Shown: positions 36,736 through 43,229 of the stretch, piece by piece | Position numbering within the stretch: position 1 is the stretch's first letter | How the letters are laid out: each line of letters starts with the position of its first letter | Notes under the pieces: generated by a model | The model's input: the letters and a program-made list of their open reading frames with translations, nothing else | The model's database searches: none | What the model was told of the DNA's origin: nothing | Translations under genes and position numbers: made by a program | Source: Flavobacterium sp. ZT3R18 | GTDB lineage: Bacteria > Bacteroidota > Bacteroidia > Flavobacteriales > Flavobacteriaceae | Assembly (NCBI RefSeq): GCF_007097385.1 | Contig: NZ_VJZS01000001.1 | Span: 1 to 64,000 of the forward strand | DNA length: 64,000 bases | Direction of reading: 5' to 3'

Positions 36736-36867
36736 AGTCGCAGTTTTCAGTCACAGTTTCCAGAATTGTCTGCAAAGATTGTAATTTGCTTTCTTAACAA
36801 TATTGTAAAAGAGAGTATTTTGAATTGTTTTTAAATATACGTCCTTTTTGGTCTGAAAACTGCGACT
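36736..36867. repeat. Inverted AGTCGCAGTTTTCAG repeat pair
   Basis: AGTCGCAGTTTTCAG (36736-36750) and its perfect reverse complement (36853-36867) are 102 bases apart, in the gap between the converging DUF4296 and epimerase genes. The same sequence family fills the pyrH-frr spacer at 21941-22010. Confidence 0.75.
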
Positions 36868-36892
36868 GAGGACTGAAAAACCATCCGAATAA

Positions 36893-37882
36893 TTACAATT
36901 TTGTGATTTCTTTTATATAATGATGAACGTCTATGAATGTAATATTCAAGGCGTTTTTTATTTTTTCATTCGAAAATAAATTATTGGAATAAGAGGATCT
37001 GGCTGAGGCTTTGCTGAGTTGCCTTTTTTGGCCAAAAACATTTGATGCTACCCAATCCAGTTTCCATAAAATATTCATTAAATACGGTTTTGCATGGTAT
37101 TTAGGTCTTTTGACTTTTAGCGCATCCGCAATCGTAAATAGCAGATTTTGAAAAGTGATATTTTGACTTACTAGTGTAAATCGTTCCCCATGAATTTCGC
37201 TTTTCATCAACTCATACATTATAGTAACAACATCAGAAACGGCTATAAAACCAGTAGATCCTTTGGTGTAAAAGGGCAATCCGTTTTTTACTTTCGTGAA
37301 AAGTTCACCGCTTCCTTGGTTCCAAAATCCTGGGCCAATAATTATACCGGGATTTAGTAGTATCACTTCAAGTCCTTCCTGCTGACCGCGCCAAACTTCC
37401 ATTTCGGCGCCATATTTTGAAATGGCATAATCGCTATGGGGTTTTTCGGGGTTCCATTCGGTTTCTTCGGTGATAATAGATTCATGTGCTGCTAAATCGC
37501 CTAGAGCGGCTATTGAACTTATATGGCAAAGCTTTTTGATATTGTAAGCCAGACAAAAATTAACAATGTTTGCCGTGCCTTCGATATTGGTTTTTCGAAC
37601 GAGGTCTTCCTCTTTGGGGTCAAAAGAGATCAATGCCGAACAGTGGTACACTTGGTCGATTCCCTTAAATGTATTTTCTAAAGACGGAATGTCCAGGACA
37701 TCTGCTTGAATCCACTGTATTCTTTCGTACAGTGATTCCTTTTTGTACAATGAGAATAGCGATTTTGTTTTTTGTGTACTTTCTAAGTTTCTATAAATGG
37801 CACGAACATTTTCTTCTTTTTCAACCAAATGAATTAAGAGATGTGCGCCCACTAAACCTGTTCCTCCTGTGACTAATACCAT
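36893..37882 (-). CDS. NAD(P)-dependent epimerase/dehydratase (extended SDR)
   Basis: 329 residues of the extended short-chain dehydrogenase fold. The nucleotide loop GGTGLVGAHLL is at residues 6-16, the Ser of the triad is in HISSIAALG, and the YxxxK catalytic pair is in YAISKYGAE. A C-terminal substrate region contains a STGFIAVSDV motif. It resembles dihydroflavonol-4-reductase-like and steroid-dehydrogenase-like members. The substrate cannot be told. It is a single gene, with no sugar-nucleotide genes next to it. Confidence 0.85.
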   Translation of the reverse strand: MVLVTGGTGLVGAHLLIHLVEKEENVRAIYRNLESTQKTKSLFSLYKKESLYERIQWIQADVLDIPSLENTFKGIDQVYHCSALISFDPKEEDLVRKTNIEGTANIVNFCLAYNIKKLCHISSIAALGDLAAHESIITEETEWNPEKPHSDYAISKYGAEMEVWRGQQEGLEVILLNPGIIIGPGFWNQGSGELFTKVKNGLPFYTKGSTGFIAVSDVVTIMYELMKSEIHGERFTLVSQNITFQNLLFTIADALKVKRPKYHAKPYLMNILWKLDWVASNVFGQKRQLSKASARSSYSNNLFSNEKIKNALNITFIDVHHYIKEITKL

Positions 37883-37959
37883 ATTGACAAATATACCATT
37901 TTGTCACAAACCATAAATGTTTTTATTGCCATTTAAATTGTCCTTGAAATTGCTGGGTA

Positions 37960-38116
37960 TTCGCTTTTTAAAAAAAGTTGGCCACGAATTACACAAATTT
38001 ACCCGAATGACTATCTGTTTTAATTTCACGAATTAAAACAGATAGAATTCGTGCAATTCAATTTTAAAAATTGATAAAATTTGTGACAATTGGTGGCTAA
38101 AACTTTTAAAAGCGAA
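37960..38116. repeat. Long inverted-repeat element with a 15-bp internal hairpin
   Basis: The outer arms TTCGCTTTT (37960-37968) and AAAAGCGAA (38108-38116) are perfect. Inside, gttggccacgaatt... and ...caattggtggctaa are imperfect counterparts. At the centre CTATCTGTTTTAATT (38011-38025) pairs perfectly with 38031-38045 around a five-base loop. It has no coding capacity. The right arm is shared with 9543-9573. It lies just upstream of the tyrS promoter. Confidence 0.8.
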
Positions 38117-38129
38117 TGCCTTGTTGAAA

Positions 38130-38159
38130 TTGCCATTGCTATTGAAATTGTTATCTTTG
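38130..38159 (+). promoter_or_regulatory. Consensus promoter for tyrS (TTG-N19-TATCTTTG)
   Basis: TTG at 38130-38132, a 19-base spacer and TATCTTTG at 38152-38159 match the Bacteroidetes housekeeping promoter exactly. The ATG follows at 38182. The -33 TTG and the spacer are made of the CCATTG-type hexamer repeat (ttgccattgctattgaaat). Confidence 0.75.
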
Positions 38160-38181
38160 CTCAAAATCGATTACTACATAT

Positions 38182-39480
38182 ATGAAAAATATTATTTCCG
38201 AATTACAATGGCGTGGTTTAGTACACGACATTATGCCTGGAACCGAAGAACAACTTTTAAAAGAAATGACAGCTACTTATATTGGATTTGATCCCACATC
38301 AGATTCATTGCATATTGGAAGCTTGGTGCCAATTATTTTATTGGTTCACCTCAAAAATTTTGGACACAAACCAATTGCCTTGGTGGGCGGTGCAACTGGA
38401 ATGATTGGAGATCCTTCTGGAAAATCGGATGAGCGTAATTTATTAGACGAAGCCACTTTAAATCATAATGTTGAAGGGATAAAAGGGGTTTTGTCTCGTT
38501 TTTTAGATTTTAATGATACTGCTGTAAATGCTCCAGTTTTGGTGAACAACTACGATTGGATGAAAGGTTTGTCATTTATTAATTTTGCTCGTGATGTCGG
38601 TAAACGTATTACGGTAAATTATATGATGGCCAAGGATTCTGTAAAAAAACGTTTGACAGGTGATGGTGAAGGAATGTCGTTTACGGAGTTTACCTACCAA
38701 TTGATTCAAGGATACGATTTTTATCATTTGCATAAAGAGTACAATTGTTTGTTGCAAATGGGAGGTTCAGACCAATGGGGGAATATCACTACAGGAACCG
38801 AATTGGTACGAAGAATGAATGTAGGAGAAGAAGCCAAAGCTTATGCGATGACCTGTCCGTTGATTACTAAAGCCGATGGTTCTAAATTCGGAAAATCAGA
38901 AGGTGGAAATGTGTGGTTGACTGCCGATAAAACTTCAGTGTATAAATTTTACCAATTTTGGTTGAACACTACCGATGTAGATGCCGAAAAGTATATTAAA
39001 ATTTTTACTTTCTTAGATAAAGACACAATTGACGCCTTGATTGAAGAGCATAAAGTAGCGCCACATTTAAGAGTTTTACAAAGAAAACTAGCCGAAGAGT
39101 TGACAGTTTTGGTGCATTCTGCCGAAGAATTGGATAAAGCGATTAAAGCCTCCAATATTCTTTTTGGAAATGCTACTGCCGAGGATTTGAAGCAACTCGA
39201 TGAGGTGACTTTTCTAGAAGTTTTTGATGGAGTGCCACAAGCCGAAATCTCAAGAATAGATGTGGAAGCAGGATTGGATATTATTCATGTTTTGAATGAA
39301 AAAACAGGATTTTTTAAGTCGAATGGAGAGGCGAGAAGGGCTTTGACTGCGAATTCTATTTCGGTGAATAAAGAAAAAGTGAATGAAACGTTTATGCTTT
39401 CAGCAAAAGATTTGATTAACAATCAATTTGTGTTGTTGCAAAGCGGTAAGAAAAATTATTTTGTGATTAGAGTGAAATAA
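38182..39480 (+). CDS. tyrS: Tyrosine--tRNA ligase
   Basis: A 432-residue class Ic synthetase. It has the HIGH motif as HIGS (44-47), tyrosine-binding residues in LIQGYDFYHL and MGGSDQWGNI, the KMSKS counterpart KFGKS (about 234-238) and a C-terminal S4-like RNA-binding domain (about 360-432, FKSNGEARRALTANSISVN). It charges tRNA-Tyr. It is transcribed from its own consensus promoter. The antitoxin gene begins 31 bases after the stop, so some read-through into the toxin-antitoxin pair is likely. Confidence 0.97.
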   Translation: MKNIISELQWRGLVHDIMPGTEEQLLKEMTATYIGFDPTSDSLHIGSLVPIILLVHLKNFGHKPIALVGGATGMIGDPSGKSDERNLLDEATLNHNVEGIKGVLSRFLDFNDTAVNAPVLVNNYDWMKGLSFINFARDVGKRITVNYMMAKDSVKKRLTGDGEGMSFTEFTYQLIQGYDFYHLHKEYNCLLQMGGSDQWGNITTGTELVRRMNVGEEAKAYAMTCPLITKADGSKFGKSEGGNVWLTADKTSVYKFYQFWLNTTDVDAEKYIKIFTFLDKDTIDALIEEHKVAPHLRVLQRKLAEELTVLVHSAEELDKAIKASNILFGNATAEDLKQLDEVTFLEVFDGVPQAEISRIDVEAGLDIIHVLNEKTGFFKSNGEARRALTANSISVNKEKVNETFMLSAKDLINNQFVLLQSGKKNYFVIRVK

Positions 39481-39511
39481 TTTTATAACTTTACTTTAAA
39501 TAAATTAGGCT

Positions 39512-39718
39512 ATGGGAACTCAATTTTTGACAGATGAAAAAGGTAAAAGAACAGCTGTTGTTATGCCTATAGAAAAATACAACAAATTGATGGAACACCT
39601 TGATGATTTGGAGGATGTTCGTCTTTATGATGAAGCCAAAAGAGATGATGATGGCTCTAGAATTCCAATTGATGAAGCATTTAAAATGATCGAAACCAAA
39701 CGCAAAAAAGTGCATTAA
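39512..39718 (+). CDS. Antitoxin of a type II RelE-type pair (Phd/YefM-like)
   Basis: 68 residues. The N-terminal half (TDEKGKRTAVVMPIEKYNKLMEHLDDLED) resembles the Phd/YefM DNA-binding fold. The C-terminal half is acidic then basic and would wrap the toxin. The stop overlaps the toxin start (TAATG), so translation is coupled and antitoxin is made first, the usual order for such pairs. It should neutralise the downstream toxin and repress its own promoter. Confidence 0.8.
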   Translation: MGTQFLTDEKGKRTAVVMPIEKYNKLMEHLDDLEDVRLYDEAKRDDDGSRIPIDEAFKMIETKRKKVH

Positions 39719-39972
39719 TGGTGTATGCGATTACTTTTAGAGATAAGGTTATTAAATCTTTGATGAAAATAAACGAACCTTTTTATTCGGCAATAAAAAA
39801 ACAGATATATGATTTAGCTGATAATCCAAGACCGCAAGGATACAGAAAGCTAAAAGGCAGAAAAGGATATCGAATTCGTGTTGGCGATTATAGAGTAATT
39901 TATGAAATTTTTGATCACGTCCTTTTGATAGAAGTTGTTGATTTAGGACATCGAAAAGATATTTACGATTAA
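39718..39972 (+). CDS. RelE/ParE-family toxin
   Basis: 84 residues with the RelE fold. The helix LMKINEPFYSAIKKQIYDL is followed by RKLKGRKGYRIRVGDYRVIYEIFDHVLLIEVVDLGHRKDIY, with the basic KG-RIRVGDYRV core and the terminal GHRKDIY typical of RelE/YoeB-like ribosome-dependent mRNA endonucleases. All basic residues expected at the active surface are present, so the toxin should be active. The last four bases overlap the 3' end of the converging acyltransferase gene. Confidence 0.85.
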   Translation: MVYAITFRDKVIKSLMKINEPFYSAIKKQIYDLADNPRPQGYRKLKGRKGYRIRVGDYRVIYEIFDHVLLIEVVDLGHRKDIYD

Positions 39973-40991
39973 ACCACCATCAAATTACAACCCCGAATAT
40001 CAGAATTATCAAAACGTCCCAATACTTCGAAAGTGGTATTGGGATATTTTTTGCCCAAATCTTGCGTAGCAATAAAGGAACAAGAATTGATGTTTGCTAA
40101 ATCAATGACGTTGATTCCGCCCGTTTTTCCGTCTTTTATGTAGGTCAAAGCATCTTCGGTATCGCGAATGCGTATTTGCATCCAAGAAGGGCATTCAAAT
40201 ACGCCGTTTCCCAGCGAATAAGCTTGGGAAAGTAATTCGGTCATGCCGTATTCAGAATGTATGGCTGTAACGCCAAAACCGTTGCATAGCTGTTCGTGTA
40301 ATTCTTCGCGAATCATTTCTTTGCGTTTGCCTTTCATGCCGCCTGTTTCCATAATGATGGTGTGCTGCAGTTGGAATTGTTGTTTTTCGATTAAGTCTAA
40401 TAAGGCATAGGTAACCCCGATCAGAATTACGTTTTGACCTGCTTGGTCTAGATCAATTAGTTTTTGAATTAGTTCCTCGTGATTGTTGAGGTAAAAACCA
40501 CTATTAGTGTTGTTGGTGAGTTGTATTAAATCTTCAACCATATAGATCAATGAAGAGCCTTCTCTTTCGAGATAAGAGGGGAGTAAGGCTAAGACAACGT
40601 AATCTTCAATGTTTCCATAAAATTGAGAAAATCCTTTCCGGTAGCTTTCTTCATAAATGGAAACATCTGTAACTAAATGTTTGCTTCTAATGATGTCTGT
40701 ACGTATTTCCCCTTGCTCGGTGGCTGAGCTTGTCGAAGCCGTCGTTCCGCTGCTGCTGAAAGTAGCTTGAATCGGATTGTTGTTCGAAACAACATTATGG
40801 CTTTTGAAAAACTGAATGGGTAAAAAAGGAATTTGATGTAGCGACTTTACTTTTTGCGGATTTGTTTTTAATAAATCGCAAAATTCTTGGTACACTAGGT
40901 TGTTTTCATATTGAAATCGGAACACTTTTAGTGCTATTTTTTCAAATTGCTTTTGACCGGAAATGGTGAATATGTCGTTGGCTGTAATCAA
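39969..40991 (-). CDS. LuxE-like acyl-protein synthetase / acyltransferase
   Basis: 340 residues of the ANL-like LuxE group. TFSSSGTTAS near residue 85 is the Ser/Thr/Gly-rich phosphate loop, YMVEDLIQL and METGGMKGKRKEM are conserved in the family, and HSEYGMTELLSQAYS is the YGxTE adenylate motif. It should activate or transfer an acyl group. The substrate is unknown, and no luciferase or reductase genes are nearby. The segment TASTSSATEQG is encoded by an interspersed DNA repeat, in the same frame as in the DUF3098 gene, and lies just after the phosphate loop. Confidence 0.82.
   Translation of the reverse strand: MITANDIFTISGQKQFEKIALKVFRFQYENNLVYQEFCDLLKTNPQKVKSLHQIPFLPIQFFKSHNVVSNNNPIQATFSSSGTTASTSSATEQGEIRTDIIRSKHLVTDVSIYEESYRKGFSQFYGNIEDYVVLALLPSYLEREGSSLIYMVEDLIQLTNNTNSGFYLNNHEELIQKLIDLDQAGQNVILIGVTYALLDLIEKQQFQLQHTIIMETGGMKGKRKEMIREELHEQLCNGFGVTAIHSEYGMTELLSQAYSLGNGVFECPSWMQIRIRDTEDALTYIKDGKTGGINVIDLANINSCSFIATQDLGKKYPNTTFEVLGRFDNSDIRGCNLMVV
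40720..40741. repeat. Interspersed GAGCTTGTCGAAGC repeat inside the LuxE-like gene
   Basis: ggtggctgagcttgtcgaag plus cc. It is a copy of the repeat at 26351 and 41080 and encodes ASTSSA in frame on the minus strand. Confidence 0.85.
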
Positions 40992-41051
40992 GTTCTTTTT
41001 TGTACAAAGATATTATTATTTTCTGCATTTTTTGATGATAACTCATTGCTT

Positions 41052-41101
41052 CTCGGTGGCAGAGCACAGTGGTTTTCTGGGTGGCTGAGCTTGTCGAAGC
41101 C
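41052..41101. repeat. Intergenic GAGCTTGTCGAAGC repeat with a partial second copy
   Basis: A full copy at 41080-41101 is preceded by a truncated copy at 41052-41067 (ctcggtggcagagcac). It lies upstream of the LuxE-like gene and beyond the terminator of the T9SS gene. Confidence 0.75.
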
Positions 41102-41104
41102 AAA

Positions 41105-41133
41105 AAAAAGTCCCAAATATTTTGGGACTTTTT
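41105..41133 (-). terminator. Terminator of the small T9SS-substrate gene
   Basis: AAAAAGTCCCAAA and TTTGGGACTTTTT form a perfect 13-bp stem with a three-base loop and T-rich 3' sides in either direction. It lies 18 bases beyond the stop of the gene at 41151. Confidence 0.85.
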
Positions 41134-41150
41134 AAATTTATTCGGATGAA

Positions 41151-41489
41151 TTATCGGACAATTAGTTTTCTGCTACTTGTCGCTTCTTCTTCGATGATTT
41201 TTATGATATAAACACCAGGAAGTAAGTTAGATACGTTTAGTTCTTTGGAGTTTATCTTGGTTTGTAGTACTTTTTTTCCTAAAACGTCAAAGATGATGAT
41301 TTCTTTTTCTAAGTCGTTTTTTGAAGTGATGTAAACTTTGCCACTAGTCACAGGGTTCGGGTACAAGTTTAAACCTTCGATTGAAATGTTTTCTTGTAGT
41401 CTTGGCTGTTGCTTAGTATCCTGTGCTGTTGCAGTAAGAGTAAAGAAAAAAGCCAATAAGAGTGTAATATAAAAGTAGTTTTTCGTCAT
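41151..41489 (-). CDS. Small secreted protein made almost only of a T9SS type A sorting domain
   Basis: 112 residues. The signal peptide (about 1-22, ending TATAQ) is followed by a spacer of about 15 residues and then a complete type A C-terminal sorting domain (about 36-112: LNLYPNPVTSGKVYI, IIFDVLGKKVLQ, LLPGVYIIKI, SRKLIVR). There is no cargo domain. Either the mature peptide is the functional part, or this is a leftover tail of a larger gene. The frame is intact and has its own terminator. It lies next to the phosphate-regulated lipoprotein gene but shows no phased boxes of its own. Confidence 0.85.
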   Translation of the reverse strand: MTKNYFYITLLLAFFFTLTATAQDTKQQPRLQENISIEGLNLYPNPVTSGKVYITSKNDLEKEIIIFDVLGKKVLQTKINSKELNVSNLLPGVYIIKIIEEEATSSRKLIVR

Positions 41490-41535
41490 TAGCTTTGTGA
41501 TTTGAGAGTAAATATAAGAAAAAATAATTATAAAA

Positions 41536-41568
41536 AAAAATACCTCTCAATAATTGAGAGGTATTTTT
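41536..41568 (-). terminator. Terminator of the surface lipoprotein gene
   Basis: AAAAATACCTCTCAA and TTGAGAGGTATTTTT form a perfect 15-bp stem with a three-base loop, between the lipoprotein gene and the small T9SS-substrate gene. Confidence 0.88.
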
Positions 41569-41590
41569 AAACTAATTCAGGATCGGATTG

Positions 41591-43030
41591 TTATTTTAGA
41601 TTTTTAAGCAAATCTACACCGTCAACTGTACACCAGGCACCAGTAGTTAAATCAGCTCCTGTAGCAGTAGCACTAGTTGTCCAGTTTGATGCTGGAACAA
41701 AACTTGCTGCAGTCACTGTAAAAGTAGTTGCTCCTGAAATGAACGTAAGAGGAGAGTTAGAGATTTTTACGTTGTTTAATTTGATTTTTCCTTTTGCAAC
41801 TTGGTGGTCATATGTCGCTTTATCTTGTATTTGAATTACACCACCATTAAATCCAAGTTGAGTCGCAGATGCAATTTGGCTAACATAACCATCAATTACG
41901 ATGTTGCTGTAATCTCCATTTCCTTCTTTTTTGAATTGAATAGCGTCTAATTGGATTTCACTCTGTAATTCTGTAGTTGTACCAGCCGCTCTTTTTAGAG
42001 TGATGTTAGTAACTTTTGGCCAGAAATCATTGTCAACACTTTTAGATTCTACTTCTAGTCCGTAGTTTGCAGCACCTACTTGGTAAGCATACCAGTTGGT
42101 GTTGTCTTGACCTCTCCATCCATCTTGCCAGTCAAATGAGTCATCAGAATTACCATAAGAGATTGAGTTTTTCAAACTTACTGTTCCTCCGTAAAATTCA
42201 AAACCATCATCATTACCCTTGTAGGAAACTAAATTTTCTAGTACAGTTCCTGAACCAACAGAATAGAATGAGAATCCATTATGTTCCTTGGTATTAGTTG
42301 TGATTACTAATCCAGCATATTCAACTCTTACATATTTTAATGAACCACTACTATGTGTTGCATCTGCACCTCCATATTTCAAAGATAAACCATCTTCTGA
42401 TGTTGCAGTTTGTGGTGCAGCAACTGTTGCTGAATTTACAATTGGAGCATCACCATACATAATAATACCAGCCCAAGAACCTGCTGTTTTTTGTTTTGCA
42501 GTAAAAACGATTGGAGCATCAGCGGTACCATTTGCAATTAACTTTCCTCCTTTTAATATTATAAGACCATTTTCACCAGTAGTTTTGTCGCAAGTAATTG
42601 TAGATCCGGGTGCAAAAGTAACAGTTACTCCATTGTTAATTTTGACCATTCCTTTTAAAGTATAATTACCGTAAGCATAAGTTTTGTTTGCTGTAAAATC
42701 TCCAGTTATTTCTCCTGTTGCAGCAGGAACTGCAGTTACAGTCACTGTTTTTGTTACTGCTGCGGCTGCTCCTGTTACTGTATATGTTATAACTGAAGTT
42801 CCGACAGATACTGCTGTTATTGCACCAGTTTTAGCATCGATAGTTGCTACTGTTGGAGTTGCACTTGTGAAAGTACCACCTGTTGTTGTACTTGCAAAAG
42901 TAGTAGTTGTACCAATAACAATACTTTCAGTACCTGTTAATGGAGCTACTGTAATTGGATCTTCATCATTGCTACATGATGCGATTAATAAGCCTAAAGA
43001 CATTGCTAAAGCTAAAAATTTTGTTTTCAT
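41591..43030 (-). CDS. Surface lipoprotein with Ig-like and beta-helix regions, under a candidate Pho-box promoter
   Basis: 479 residues from the ATG at 43030 (MKTKFLALAMSLGLLIASC). Upstream in-frame starts are disfavoured: the first overlaps the -7 element, and the others give a poor signal peptide. The lipobox LIAS-C is followed by SNDED, matching the acidic lipoprotein export signal that sends Flavobacterium lipoproteins to the cell surface. A bacterial Ig-like domain (about 25-100) precedes a long Gly/Asn-rich beta-helix-like region (TFAPGSTITC, LIILKGGKLIANGTADAPIVF). It has no catalytic motif. It lies beside the TonB receptor on the same strand, each gene having its own promoter and terminator, and I infer that it is the receptor's surface partner. 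Confidence 0.82.
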   Translation of the reverse strand: MKTKFLALAMSLGLLIASCSNDEDPITVAPLTGTESIVIGTTTTFASTTTGGTFTSATPTVATIDAKTGAITAVSVGTSVITYTVTGAAAAVTKTVTVTAVPAATGEITGDFTANKTYAYGNYTLKGMVKINNGVTVTFAPGSTITCDKTTGENGLIILKGGKLIANGTADAPIVFTAKQKTAGSWAGIIMYGDAPIVNSATVAAPQTATSEDGLSLKYGGADATHSSGSLKYVRVEYAGLVITTNTKEHNGFSFYSVGSGTVLENLVSYKGNDDGFEFYGGTVSLKNSISYGNSDDSFDWQDGWRGQDNTNWYAYQVGAANYGLEVESKSVDNDFWPKVTNITLKRAAGTTTELQSEIQLDAIQFKKEGNGDYSNIVIDGYVSQIASATQLGFNGGVIQIQDKATYDHQVAKGKIKLNNVKISNSPLTFISGATTFTVTAASFVPASNWTTSATATGADLTTGAWCTVDGVDLLKNLK

Positions 43031-43063
43031 AATTTGTGTGTTATTTTTCATAATTTGATATGT

Positions 43064-43151
43064 CAAAAGTACCTTGGGAGTCTCGAATAAATGTTACCTA
43101 ATGATTACAAAAAAGTTACTAAAATCAGTATATAATGTAAAGTAAAGGTTA
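43064..43151 (-). promoter_or_regulatory. Phased TAACATT-like array and -7 box (candidate Pho box) for the surface lipoprotein
   Basis: On the minus strand, heptamers start at 43151 (TAACCTT), 43140 (TTACATT), 43129 (weak), 43118 (TAACTTT), 43107 (TAATCAT) and 43096 (TAACATT), each 11 bases apart. The -7 element TACTTTTG (43071-43064) begins 25 bases after the last one. No TTG -33 is present, as expected for activator-dependent promoters. Confidence 0.65.
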
Positions 43152-43174
43152 TGTGATTTTTTTGATTTTTATTT

Positions 43175-43204
43175 ATTAAAAAAGCCCTGTATTTACAGGG
43201 CTTT
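43175..43204 (-). terminator. Terminator of the TonB receptor gene
   Basis: AAAGCCCTGT and ACAGGGCTTT form a perfect 10-bp stem with a four-base loop and are followed on the minus strand by a T run. It separates the receptor transcript from the lipoprotein promoter. Confidence 0.88.
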
Positions 43205-43229
43205 AGCGAATGATTAATTAATTTTTTTT

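Noticed and set aside
42684..43058. 124-residue frame opposite the surface lipoprotein gene
   Set aside because: It is antisense to a protein with a clear signal peptide and export signal, has Val/Ala-rich shadow composition and overlaps the promoter. The frame is open only because of the Thr/Val codon bias of the real gene.
43031..43066. Upstream in-frame starts for the surface lipoprotein
   Set aside because: The first overlaps the -7 box. The ATG at 43051 would add seven polar residues before the signal peptide, so the ATG at 43030 is preferred.
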